This document shows positions 12,703 to 24,700 of a DNA stretch of 64,000 nucleotides, in pieces. The position numbers and the translations under genes are program-made. Numbering within the stretch: position 1 is the stretch's first letter; every line of letters starts with the position of its first letter. Source of the DNA: Ulota crispa (Eukaryota; Streptophyta; Bryopsida; Orthotrichales; Orthotrichaceae); NCBI GenBank assembly GCA_963920765.1, contig OY987247.1, positions 19,688,471 to 19,752,470 of the forward strand. The letters run 5' to 3'. Below the pieces are notes generated by a model, which saw only the letters and a list, made by a program, of their open reading frames with translations, searched no databases and was not told where the DNA came from.

Positions 12703-13035
12703 TGTTACGACTTTGTAGTAACAGACTAGCAACTGCTTGGAGTGAATGGAATCCCCGGGACCTGCCTTATTGCCTTCTGGCTAGGGGATACGCAGTATGT
12801 AAGTAGGATTAGGGTTACATTTTCACTACGTAACCTCTTTGTAATACGATCAGAGTGCTGGAAGCTGCACCTCGTGGATTGGTTCTACAGTGTAACGTCT
12901 ATCAATTTCGTCTTAAGTAGCTCTCCTACTACCTCTGACTCGCCTACAAGCAGATCAGCAGAGCCAGGGGATCAAGCTGATACACAAATGAGGGAGTGTT
13001 GACAAGCTTGCGGGCTTAGGATTGTAATCCTTACA
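12703..13035 (+). repeat. 3' LTR of the chromovirus
   Basis: A 333-bp direct repeat of the 5' LTR, starting TGTTACGACTTTG and ending TCCTTACA, followed by the target duplication CATCT at 13036-13040. Confidence 0.93.
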
Positions 13036-13438
13036 CATCTCACTACTTAAAAACTCCTCAAGTTAATATTATGAGCCTATGACCACATTGAAGACATCTT
13101 GTACACACAACTATACTTGTTCATTAATTTTGGATTTTGAGAAATCTTTGTGAACAAGTGCTTGCAATTGGAACTTTGAAACTATTGTCAATATTTTTGG
13201 TTTCCTCTTGCTAGCTTCACAATATTTTCTTTAGTGTTCATCAATTGATTTTCCTACCAAAAAATCCTTAATTTCACACTTATGAGTGTTACTACCTTAG
13301 TGTTGTATTGCAAACCAAGCAATTAGACAAAAAAATTTGGGCTTACGCAAGGCAGCTTGTCTAGAGGGGTAGCTAGAGAATTTTGTCTATTTTGAGCCCT
13401 GACAGGGCAAGGCCTAAATCGACGTATGTGTAGTAAAT

Positions 13439-13874
13439 TGCATAACATTGTTTACCCGGTCCTGTTCCTCCCCTCAGCTGGAGGGATATTTGTGCCTGGA
13501 CACTTGGGTAGAATTTAGTTAAAGATCTACATTGATGTTGGCTGAGAGCTCACAAATGGTATTGGCTGGGGATAAAAAGGGAACCCCTAGTGAACGTTAA
13601 CAATGTTATGCAAGCCCTGGGCTTTGAATTGCAGCAGTTTAACTTTGGTGTTCTCCTCGGTTTGGGGGCCCATGGCCATGGACGTGGTGACCTGGCTGCA
13701 GCTGCAGCTTGCTGACCTCGAGCTGGTTCTTGGCCGTCAGTCCTGCTCCGTTGTTCTACGTCCTCTCACACTGGTGTTCTCATTCCCTGCCACGCTTGTT
13801 GTGTAGCCGCGGCCCTCGTGGGCCCCTCGTTCCCCGGACCCAGCGCCTCCACATCAGCTTCTGGTTCCTTGCAG
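13439..13874. other. GC-richer island upstream of the CAA repeat, function unknown
   Basis: From about 13460 to 13870 the sequence is much richer in G+C than its neighbours and contains CTGCAGCTGCAGC and GGGGGCCCATGGCCATGG. I find no conserved protein, LTR or RNA gene. A short frame at 13818 runs into the CAA repeat as polyglutamine but has no other coding support. It may be part of an unrecognised transposon whose other part is the repeat at 14227-14790. Confidence 0.4.
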
Positions 13875-14198
<324 letters not shown>

Positions 14199-14226
14199 AC
14201 TTGTTGTCCGATTTGAATGTAAATGT

Positions 14227-14790
14227 AGTAACTTTTGGAGAACAACTCCAAACCGCAAACGGATAGTGCCATTGGCTTTGCATGGCCAAAAATAATAATT
14301 TTTGATATGTCACACTTCTAATTTTCATTTTCAGATCATTGGGAACTTAATTAGAAGATCTAGCAAGGAATGGATGAAATTTTTGAATGAAATTGGTAAC
14401 TTCTAAAGCGTAACTCTAACCAACAAATAAACAATGCCATTGGATTCCTTGGCTCCAAAACAATTGGTTTTGATTGTTCACACTGCCAATTCCAAGCTAT
14501 AGGTCATTGAAAATCTACAAGGAAAAGTTAGGGGTGGATGAATGGAAATCCTAGGATTGGAAGTTCATCCTAAATTATGAAATTGACTTCCCAAGGCCTT
14601 TTGAAGTTGTTGAAGGAGTCAGAAAACACTTTATTCTTCCGTCAATTGGATTCCAAATGGTTACTCTCTCGCAATTTGTTGTTATGCAAATTCTTGGTTT
14701 AGCTGTCAGTTGTCGTTCAAGGCCTTGCTGCTATCGGAATCTTCTAAAAAAATTTGGGGCGCTCTAGTAATTCTAGAAACTATAGCTAGA
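14227..14790. repeat. Dispersed repeat shared with 48300-48710
   Basis: Two diverged direct units of about 170 bp start near 14227 and 14396, each with AATGCCATTGG or a close variant, followed by unique sequence. The second unit onward aligns with 48300-48710 (shared stretches include GAAATTGACTTCCCAAGG and GAGGCCTTGC variants). No coding frame is seen. The superfamily is unknown; an LTR-type or other non-autonomous element is possible. Confidence 0.7.
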
Positions 14791-14838
14791 ATTTTGGCAA
14801 GATGTTACTGCTGAATGCCAAATTCCCACGATATTTTA

Positions 14839-15749
14839 CCCCTAAAGGACCATCTATTTGTTTAACAGATAAATGGGATTTTGGGCATGTACCTATGGCC
14901 AAACTACTTTGCATAATTTTTTGAAATTTTTATTGAAGATGGGAAATTCAAAGATTTGCATGGGCATTTCATTTTTATTCCATTTGATGCCAGGGAGCAA
15001 AAATTATGTCCAAATAAGCAAAAATTTGGGGATTTTGGGTAGCAAAAAAAATTCTTCTAGAAACTTGAATTTTTTTTCTTGTAAACTATATTTTTTTCTA
15101 CATTTGAAGCTTTGATTCATTCCATTTGGACTAGTTATGAGAAAGTTATGGCCAATCTTGTTTTTTGGGCAATTCAAGCATCTGCTTAAAAAAATAACTT
15201 ATAAACTTCATTTTTGAATGCAATTTTAACAATTATTCAAAAAAAATTGATAAAGAGGGTGAAATTTGCTTTCTGAAACAATCTTACCATTGGAATCATT
15301 GCATTTCAATTCCATTGCAAGGTTATTAGCAATTTAATTTTTTGTTCAATCTCATACCTTCTTCCGCCTAATGTATTTTTTAAGAATGAGAATTAATTAT
15401 TTTTTGTTTTTTTGTTTTTCCCAAGATTACCAACTCAACTTCCCACCATGCAAAAATAGAATTCCAAACTCTGTGGTGCAAAAATTTTAGGTTAAAAAAG
15501 TTCAAAGTTAAATAATCTAGTCATGCAAGTTGCAAAAAAAGCTGTTTTTTACTTCTTAAATGCAAATATCTTCCAACCTCTTTGGTCAAAGTTCTTGAGT
15601 TTTGTATGATACATTCTTACAGTAGTCTAATACAAGATCTTATGGTTAGATATGCAAAAAGACCGATTTTCAAACTTTTTTATTCTTTGCCATAAAAGTG
15701 GCAATTTTGAGTGTCTTTTGACAAAATAAAGGCCATGGTTCTTTAGGGG
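14839..15749. mobile_element. TTAA-flanked non-autonomous DNA transposon, copy 1
   Basis: Inverted ends read CCCCTAAAGGACCATC on the left and CCCCTAAAGAACCATG on the reverse strand at the right. The right flank is TTAA (15750-15753) and the left flank TTTA, apparently a mutated TTAA. The 911-bp interior is AT-rich and has no convincing frame. TTAA targets and CCC-type ends are typical of piggyBac and also fit Kolobok-type elements. The ends match copy 3 and loosely match copy 2. Confidence 0.65.
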
Positions 15750-15753
15750 TTAA

Positions 15754-17470
15754 ATCAAAAATTCAACTGGTTGACCATCCAAAACCAAGTCTTCCATTGT
15801 ATAGAAGGATCCAAGAATTTTTGTGGATACTCCCATTGAGGTCCACAAAACAAGGCTACATTAATCAATAACTAATGGAGCATGGTCAAAGGGGTTAAGC
15901 TAGCTTTGAGGTGTTAGTTCCCGGCATATAATCACGCCAAGAAGTGAACGGTGCTAAACTATTAGGGTTGTAAGGGGAATTGGGTTTGGATCTGGTTTTG
16001 CAATTCCTCAATCCCTCTTCTTAACTAACTCTTGCAATTAGGTAGGTTTGTTTTTAGAATTTAATGATGCTTTTCCAAAATTTCTTTTCTTTCTATTTCT
16101 TGGGGCTCAGTAGGTCAATTTTCACTGCCTACTTGGTAGAATAGAGATCTAGAGTTCAATTATAGGTCATGCCATGAAAGTCCTAGAATCTCCTATTTTG
16201 GGCTAAATTAATGAACTTTGGTGTAAAACAAGCTGGAGTAAACTAGGCACAGTTAACTGTTTGTTTTTAACTCATAATTTCATTTTTAGTTGTTTTCTTA
16301 TGAAAATTGCTCATCAAAATAATTAAAATCCCAAAATGAAAGTTTTGAGACCTTGGTGCTGTACCACGGGCTTACACATACCAATTCCAATTTCAAAAGC
16401 TCTCCACATTTTGAAAGTCATATGTATATTTGCAAATGAAAGCTTTGCAACATTGTATGTCAAAGTGAGACATGTTGTTTTTCAAATAAAGAATGTGTTG
16501 CCTAGAAGTATTGTATTGTTTTAAGGCAGTTTGGATCAAACAAAGAGGAGCATTCAAATATTGAATTCCTTGTCACTTGTACATTAAAGATAATATGCAT
16601 CTCAAGTTGGCAATGATACTAAATATTTTTGACATATTCTATTTTAATGAAAAAAGATGTTGCTATTACATAATTGTATACTCAACATTAATGTAATCAA
16701 CATGTATCATGCTTGATTTTGCCATTATTGGTTTTGTTTTAAAAAATTAAAAAAGTATTAATCATAGAAGGTCTTCAAGCCATGCTACATATACAAATAA
16801 GCACTAGAAATACCTTGAAGTCAAATCACTTGTATTCATTATAACGACCTTGCCGTTAACCCTTAAACAACCACAAGGAACCATAAAATCTTGGCTGTAT
16901 TGTAATTCTATTGTGACACAAGTTTGATTTTCATTCTTTTCTTGATGCAAATTGTGAATTGGAGTGGCTAGACAAGAGCGCTTGCTCTTGGCGCTCCGAC
17001 AACGTGTTCATTTTGGGGATCCACCGCAGGGATCTGTAAGTTGCAAATATGCTCCAGTTACAAATTTGTAGCCCACCTCCAATACAAACGCTTTGCAAAG
17101 TTGGAAAAACAATTGTAGAAACATGTCAAACATCACAAAGGGTGGAGATAAACAGCAATACACAACCCTCAAAAATCCAAGCAAAATCCAAAACAACATC
17201 TCTAAATATGAGAAAAATACCCTATTTTGGTTGCAGCGGCATGCTAGGTTGTTTAGAGGTTAAAGTTGAATAGGCACCAAATATATAGTGTACACAAATA
17301 GAGGCATTAAAGACAAATAAACCTTAGAATTTAATTTCAAAATCTTGTTTAAAGCCAACTCAAAAATGGAGCTCACAATTATGATATGCTCATAGTCTCT
17401 TATTCATACATATATGAAGTTTTTTTGACATTATTGGTTGTCCATAGTATTGTTTTCTTCTAACTAGATG
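15754..17470. other. Intergenic region, no gene recognised
   Basis: AT-rich, with a slightly GC-richer patch near 16960-17110 that includes a short self-complementary stretch (AAGAGCGCTTGCTCTT). No frame in it looks like a conserved protein. Confidence 0.5.
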
Positions 17471-17474
17471 TTAA

Positions 17475-18444
17475 CCCCTCATAGTGTAAGGGGACCAAAA
17501 GTGTCCTCTCATAGTCTACTAGTCCATTTTGAAGTGCTATGACTTTTGCATATATCTTCCAAATCCAATAAAATTTGTTGGCAAAGTTGCACACTCTAGT
17601 CTAGTTTCTTTGATAATTTTTTTAGATCAATCTGATATATGTTGAGTTTGTGAAAGCCATTCAAAGTTCATAGGGTCATTTTGAGTTCACCACATTGCAT
17701 TATGACGGCAACAACATTGGAGGCTTGTATGTATTTCATCAAAAATATTTTTAACAAAATTTATTGGCTTTGGTTTCCTTGAAAGTCTAGTAAATGTGGT
17801 AGAATTTCCATGCCAATCCAAATTCCTTTGAATGCTTAAAAGCAAATCAAACTTCACAATCGACATATACTTGCATTATTGAGAACTTTGGTGGCTTATA
17901 ACTTTGTCATATGAAGTCTTTTTCTAATATCTTTTGTAGAAAATGTTGCATATACTTGTCTTGTTATTGTTGTTAAAATTTCATATCAATCCAAGAAGTT
18001 ATGAGTGAATGAGAAGCATTTCAGTAGAGGGAGGTTTGGCCATAGATATGAATTTTTGATACTTTTTTCATTGTTTTTGGACATTTCTAAACATCTTTGC
18101 AGATATAATGAGTCTATTGAACAGTATTTTCTTTCACCAATGTGGTCATATACTAGTTTTGAATCACTTTACATTTTCAATATTTCTCATTTGAGTAGGT
18201 ATAGATATCAAATTTCACCCCAAACGTGTTTTTAGGAAAATTTTAATATCTTTTCCCAACACTAAAACATTGTAATCTTCCAATTTATGTGGTCAAATGA
18301 CCCCAAATTTGATCCACATCATTTGCAACATGCACACTACAAGATTGTACAATTGAGATTTTCATACTTTACTTACATTTAAACTTACAACACTTGAAAA
18401 GCAATGATGCGTTTTGACCTCTTTGGACTTTAGGCAATGAGGGG
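17475..18444. mobile_element. TTAA-flanked non-autonomous DNA transposon, copy 2
   Basis: Exact TTAA flanks at 17471-17474 and 18445-18448. The inverted ends are CCCCTCATAGTGTAAGGGG on the left and CCCCTCATTGCCTAAAGTCC on the reverse strand at the right. Length is 970 bp, with no coding frame. Target choice and termini fit a piggyBac-like or Kolobok-like non-autonomous element. Confidence 0.7.
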
Positions 18445-18448
18445 TTAA

Positions 18449-19784
18449 TAATGAGCAAGATCATCATAGCATTCATATTTAAATACAAATCTAGTATAAT
18501 CCTATCTTACTAGCAAAGGTCTAACTAGTAAGAAGCAATTTGCAAATGTGTCCTTCTCTTGCACTTTTGTTTGTCTTTTGCTTTCATGTTTGATGTCAAT
18601 TTTTGATATTCAGTATATGGTATATGTCAATAATGTTTACACACCGACTCTCACTCTAGTTCGGTGAAACTACATGCCATCAAAGCACTTTTTTTGTATT
18701 ACTATTATATATAGAATTTTAGCTGTATTGTTTCAATTTTCTCATATACACTGGTGTTAAGTTTTTTTATGTAATCTTAAAAAAAAATTAATGACTGAAG
18801 GCAACCACTTTGTAGAACTCTAGACTAATTTAATTCCCACGCTATCATATAAAGTCAAGCACATTTGTTTGAGATAAAATTGTTGTAGAAAAATGGATAA
18901 AGAGAGGAATGGGATAAAACTGTTGTAGAAAAATGGATAAAGAGAGGAAGTTATGAATACTTCTTTTGAACAAAAATGATTGAACAGAAAAGAAAGGCTG
19001 AGCTAAAGAAACAACTAAAATAGACTTGGAACACACTTCAAAATAGAATACACTTAGTACTTCAAAATTTGAAGTTTTGCAATATTTATTTTTTATAATT
19101 CCATTCATTTGAATATTTCTTTTTGATATTTCAATTCAACTTATTAATATATTGTTACATTCTATATTGTAAATGTGTATTTCCTAAATAGAACTTTACA
19201 TAAGGATATCACTACACAAAGTATGAAAAACTATGTGTGATTTCATTATGTGAGAACCTCTTTAATAAAAGCATCAAGTGCATGTTTGCAATGAGAAATT
19301 AAAAAAATTCATTAAAATTTTGAAAATCTTTTTAATATAAAAATTTGGATTTCTCTAAAATAGAGGGGAGGGTGAAAAAGAAAATGTAGAGAAAAGGACG
19401 AGGAAAAGTGACTTAAAATTTGAGGGAGGAGGGAGAGGAAAAGGCATGGAAAGGGAGGGTCACAAATCACCCAAAATTTGAAGGGAGGTAAAGGAAGGAA
19501 AGAAGGTATAAAGGGGAACAAGTTGGACAAGACAAACAATACAGGGAGGAAATAAGTAAGTAAGATGGAGCAAAGCATGTGCAAGGCATACTTATGTTGG
19601 ATGGAGTATTGTGAGTAATTTTTTATTGTTACTTGCATATGCTTATCATACCAAATGAGCCTTTTATGACATGGATTCTCCAAATCCACCTCTTGAAGCG
19701 GTTACAGCCATTGGTTGATATTGAGTTTCTAAGCATTGTGTTTTCCAACTATTTATCTAACTTAACTAACCGTTGATTGAAGAC
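18449..19784. other. Intergenic region with a purine-rich stretch
   Basis: Contains the tandem duplication at 18871-18950 and a strongly purine-biased top strand about 19360-19560. The minus-strand frame through that stretch is low-complexity and unconvincing as a protein. No gene is recognised. Confidence 0.5.
18871..18950. repeat. 40-bp tandem duplication
   Basis: Two adjacent 40-bp copies (18871-18910, 18911-18950) sharing TTGTAGAAAAATGGATAAAG, with only a few mismatches. Confidence 0.85.
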
Positions 19785-20118
19785 GCTAAGGTCGTCTGCT
19801 CATAAATCGCGCAAGCTCTAAAATGGCTCACCTCACCAAATGTATTCTTTTGGTACATGTTGTTTTTCATAGCCTTTACATAATGTATAGATGATGTACA
19901 TTTGAGGAGGTGAGCAATTTTAGAGCCCTATGACCTTTCCACTTCAAAATTTCATAACTAATTCTACAAAGCTTCAAAAAATATGAGACAACTTGGGTTA
20001 GATATCAATTCTTCTAGTCTTTCAAGGAAATTTACCGAAAAATAGTTCAAGAAGTTTCACCTCCCCAAAATACAGTTTCAGCCCTTAGATGGACGGTTTA
20101 TGAGCACACTACCTTAGC
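19785..20118. mobile_element. 334-bp MITE, GCTAAGG family, copy 1
   Basis: The inverted ends pair GCTAAGGTCGTCTGCTCATA with GCTAAGGTAGTGTGCTCATA read on the reverse strand. The interior includes TTCAAAATTTCATAA and aligns along its length with 60999-61333. There is no coding frame. The superfamily is not determined because no clear target duplication is visible. Confidence 0.75.
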
Positions 20119-21709
20119 TCCTTGATAATTGACGAAGACCAGCTCAGTTAGCCACTCTTTCACGAATCTTTATTAAAACATGTGAATGATAAAAATCAAC
20201 AATACCAAAACCTTGACTTTAGTACGTTAAGTAACATTTCATTCCAAGTACTGTACTGTACAGTACAATAAGTTATGTTAAATTGCAGGTTCAAAGAAAA
20301 TACGTTACGAAGGGCGTCATTGCATGTAAAAACATGAAACCTTGTAAAATATGTCATTGCTCAAGAGCTTGTTAGAACTACACCTGGCTCCTGGGCATAA
20401 AAGCAAAGATGAGACATCAGAAAAAATCAAGGAATATGTATGCTCATGGCTGATGGAATTGATACGGCCCACAAGAGCGACTATGCTATTTTCCTAAGTA
20501 AAACATATTATTAAGCCTGGCTGGTGAGTATAGCGTATATGGAGGCTATAACAAAAATCTGCAGTGAAAATGTCACGTTGTCTTACTATGAAAGCCTCAC
20601 AATCTGTAGTTCTTCGTGGGCTCTCAGCTATATTCTTAGTTTACCAAAAGAATTGGAGATGCTACGGTTGATGTCATGCTAAGGTAGTGACACCCCTCTC
20701 CGTGAGTGTCCCCGTGGATGTTCCCTATGCTCCAAATCTGTGCAAATATTAAAAAAATTGGTTGTGGGTGACAAAGTGATGGTTTTGGGTGATTGACACG
20801 ACAATTTTGAGTGTCCCATCTCATTGTTTTATAGCTCCTCAAGATAAGATTATGAGTATGAGCACACTAAAGACTTCAATAAACGTTGTTTTTAGCATCT
20901 CCTACATTGAACTATGCATTTTCAACGATTTTGGAATTTGAAAAATCTTTGTGAACAAATGCTTGCAATTGGAACTTTGAAATTGATGCCAATGTTTGTC
21001 GTTTCCTCCTGCTAACTTGACAATAATTTTTTCAAAAGTTCATCAATTGATTTTCCTCCAAAACCCGTAGTTTCACTGAAGACCAGATAGGAGCGTTATA
21101 TAACATTTCCACAAAGGCATTATTCTGAGTAATATCAATTGAGAAGCATCGTGATTTTGGACAGAAACAAAATTCATTCTGTAGAAAAACAACGAGACCA
21201 TTTTGAGCATACAACCTCTCTAAATGCGACCCTAATAATCGGAGAGATAGAAATGACAAAACTTGGTTACGAATTCACATGAAAGAATAATACTGGCAGG
21301 AAAATATCAAGAGATTTAAGTACAGGCGCTAGCCTCAACAGAAGGAACTCCTTGTCTGGCAAATAGCCCCCAGAATTTCGCCAGGCGATCCGCTTCTAAT
21401 GCGAATAATAATTCTTCTATAAGAAAACGCTATTTTGTATCGTAGTAGGTTCTTGAAATTTTGGTACACTTCAAATAGGAAAATAAAACACACTTCAAAA
21501 ACGCTAATATCATATACAAATAAAACTGTGTAAATAATTTTGCTGCTTCAAGGCCGTTGCTGCTCATTGCTGCTGAATCAACATGGGTAATAGGATTGCA
21601 CTCCAATCAATGTAGCCCTGTTTCATCACAAATTGAAAACACAACGATGGTAAGTGACACAAATTATAGTACGGATTTGAAAACTCAACCTTTCAAAATT
21701 CCATGTGCA
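20119..21709. other. Region downstream of SPAG16, including a foldback-arm copy
   Basis: Holds the arm copy at 20686-21076. The part next to the gene (about 21250-21709) probably contains its 3' untranslated region, but no polyadenylation site can be fixed. A short palindrome (TACTGTACAGTA) lies near 20260. Confidence 0.45.
20686..21076 (+). repeat. Single-arm copy of the 6048-13438 foldback family
   Basis: Aligns in the same orientation with the right arm of the foldback element (shared GACAATTTTGAGTGTC, CTTTGTGAACAA and CAATTGGAACTTTGAAA). Only one arm is present, so it is a solo or truncated relative, noticeably more diverged than the two arms of the complete element. Confidence 0.75.
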
Positions 21710-24700
21710 TCAACTGCTATTAGTAAAACAAGCAAAAACGACAAGAAATAATTGAGCTGATCTCTGCTTAATAGAAGCATACTCAGGTTCTGGTGTAACT
21801 TCCAGGTCTCCCCAAATGCGGAATGTGCTGTCTGAGCTACCTGACACCATGAATTTGCCATTGGGGTCAAACACCACAGCTTGCACCGCATCCTCATGTC
21901 CCCTTAACTCAGCCACTGGAACCACTTCTGTATCGATTTGGAAGCTGCAGATCACTTTCGAATCAAAAAACTATGAGTTCTACCCCAATGGGTTGCACAA
22001 CTGCTAATTCATACTTAGTACATTGATTAACTGTATGCATTCCAGGGCCTAACCACTTGATGCGTTGATCGCTGCTAGCAACAGCAATGACAAGGCCACT
22101 AGGATCAAAGCAACAACGGTTGGCGGACTGAGGTCCAACATTGACTGTGGCATATTCAGCGACTTTCCTCACATCCCACATCTTCACAATCCCATCCGCA
22201 TCCACAGAGGCTATCATAAATCCCTGGAATCGATGAAAATGACCAATTCTAAGTATATTTAATGAGCTGGATGCACCGGACAAGTCATCATTAGTCCACT
22301 CTACAGTAAACGTCGATAGCAAAACGACCCCACTTAAAATAAACGGAGTGGACGTTTGTACTGCAGAGAGATCACCTTGTTGTCAAAACAAGCCTGGTTG
22401 CAGGACGCATTATGGCCATAGAAGGTTTGCACACAAAGTGCAGATCTAGCATCCCACAAGCTGACAGTTTTGTCGCTGCTTGCAGTGGAAATGATACTAG
22501 TGTACAACTGCCAAGTTATAGAATTCACTGAGTCCACGTGGCCACGTAAGGTGCCGCGACATTTCATACTGCTCATATCAATGGCAAGGCAACAAAACAT
22601 CAATAAGTTAAGGTACTTTAAACATAAAAGCAGAAAACTGGAGAAGTTACTGGCTATTCTTCTCAAGCCTTTGAAGAGGCTGGAAAGTTGGATAACATCA
22701 ACCTAGGGTATTGAGCTATAGTCAGATCTCTTAGAGGGAAGTGATAAGACAAATTAAAAATGACCCAGATTTTCGTACGCATAAAGATCCCACAGGCGTG
22801 AGGTATGGTCGAGAGATGAACTTGCAAGAACATCACCACTCGTATGATATGATACCGACCACACGGCCTGTGCTCAATACAAGTTAAAGATCGCATTAGA
22901 CCAATATATTGCAAATGAACACGTGTTTGACAAGAGAAGAAAGTTCCTAATACGCAACACGAACATCTTTGAGGACATCAGAATTGCCACAAGATAGATT
23001 CGAACCTGGGTGTGATCAGTGAATGTATGAATACAACGTGATTTCTCAAAACTCCACAATTTCACTGTACAGTCCCCAGATGTAGAAGCCAAATGCATGC
23101 CTCTATTAAACCCACCACCATCAGAATGCTACAGAGATTGTGCAACGAAATAAGATAGAAGAATAACGAGCAGCAATGATCTCTTTTAACACTTGCCAAC
23201 ATTTCATTCGATTTAATACGAGCAATTGACAGTATTTCAGTCCAGAATACACAAGTAGGAGAGGTCTAACTTGGGATGAAAGTCGAGGCCAGACACCCAA
23301 TCTTTGTGGCCTTCCCCGGTCATGATGAGATCACCAGCAGGCAACCCCCACATACGCCATGTTCCATCATCAGAGGCAGTAACAACGACAGGCTTCTTCG
23401 GGTGAATAATGACACTGACAAAAATTTGCAACAGAAAGCATCATCTGGACGAACTCTACAACGTAACGACTAAAAATAATTTCAAGAATCACTGCAGAGG
23501 CTTCGCTAATTATGAAATGCACAGACTAGGTAAGAGGAGGAAGTAACTAGATTAGTGGTCACGAATTACTTGCTCACAGACATAATATGGCCTCGGAAGG
23601 TGGATTTGAGCATATAGGCTCGAACATCTGTAAGTGATGTTCTGGCCTCATGGAAGGGGTTTATTTTGCACGCAGAGATCAAAGGATCTGCCTTCGGCAC
23701 TGCTGTCATAGAACCTTTGCCATGCTTGGGGCCTTTGTAGGTAAGTGACAGAGGATTATCTTCCGTGCAAAGTTCTGCCTTCTCCACCTGAAGAAAAAAG
23801 ATACCTCATGAACCTCATGTGTAAGCAATACAAGGTTCAATATAAAATGGAACTAAGAGAGATCTACCATGGCCCGCAATTTATCCCTTTCCAATGCCAT
23901 CAACGACTTGGCCTTCACAGCTTGCTCGTATTTCTTCTTCAGCTGTTCAAGCAGGCCATCGTATTTTCCAAAATGAGTCCGCAACCTCTGCGCATTAAAT
24001 CTCAGGGATATCATGTTCGAGACGAGACGCGAAAACGAAGTATTACTAGGTGTCTGAAGATTACCTTGCACTAGAAAAAGTGACAAGTAACACGAAATCT
24101 ACCTTAATGTCGACGATTAATTTGTTTTTCTCTTGCGCAATTCGATTGTGATGCATGCGATGTAAATTTCGTTCCTTCCGAAACTTTTCCAGCATCTCTG
24201 CTCGGCATCTGCCAATCTGATTGTATCCTCAGTCAAAGGGACTAATAGGCTCATCGTTGCAACATCAAAAGCCTAAAACATCTTCTACAAATGATTGGTT
24301 CTAAACAACGCAATGTGCCACCCCCAGCAATACATCGTACCCAGCGAAATTCAGACGCCCTAAAAACTGGAGTAATAAGGTAATCCACCCGATTTGTGCT
24401 GCAGTTCAATAACCGTCCTATTTAAGCCGTACATTAAAATTTAGAAACGTACATTACTTTTGCAAAACGTTTACAAAGTGACACAAATATTTGCACTGCA
24501 CACATAGGGCGGCTTATCTCAAATCTGTGTGGATACAGAATGACCGCAGTGACGCTGGAATTCTTTTAAAGTAATAGACGTCTGCGGACGATGACCCTGA
24601 GGCGAATGGAGGGGGGCAAGTACTGAGCGACAACAGTTTGTTGTTGGAGTTGCTCTTGGAGGCGCTTTAAAATGTTGGTGAGCTGCAGAGAGCGACCATA

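Larger units (their letters stand above)
7027..13035 (+). mobile_element. Ty3/gypsy LTR retrotransposon with chromodomain (chromovirus), broken
   Basis: A nearly full-length element is bounded by two LTRs and flanked by the 5-bp duplication CATCT (7022-7026 and 13036-13040). Parts appear in the normal chromovirus order: gag with a CCHC zinc knuckle, protease, reverse transcriptase with YLDD, RNase H, integrase, and a C-terminal chromodomain. It is clearly richer in G+C than the surrounding DNA. Reading frames are interrupted at roughly half a dozen places and by one inserted MITE, so it is a fossil. The LTRs differ at 19 of 333 aligned positions (about 6%), which suggests insertion a few million years ago at commonly assumed plant rates. 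The protein style recalls the Tcn1-like chromoviruses known from fungi and non-seed plants, but this assignment needs a tree. Confidence 0.95.
6048..13438. mobile_element. Foldback element with 544-bp arms, interrupted by a Ty3/gypsy insertion
   Basis: The left arm (6048-6591) is the reverse complement of a right arm split into 6881-7026 and 13041-13438. The two right-arm pieces total 544 bp, exactly the left-arm length once the chromovirus and one copy of its target duplication are removed. The original element was therefore about 1.38 kb: arm, 289-bp middle, arm. The outer ends share ATTTACTA. No clear target duplication is visible around the element and no coding frame lies within. Long arms around a short middle fit a non-autonomous Mutator-like or other foldback transposon. 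A single-arm relative lies at 20686-21076. Confidence 0.8.

Noticed and set aside
19312-19689. 125-codon minus-strand frame rich in Phe, Pro and Leu
   Set aside because: It comes from a purine-rich DNA strand, which avoids stops by composition; no motif is visible.
22990-23010. tRNA B-box-like word GGTTCGAATC on the minus strand
   Set aside because: It lies at the SPAG16 exon-9 splice donor, with no A box or cloverleaf around it.
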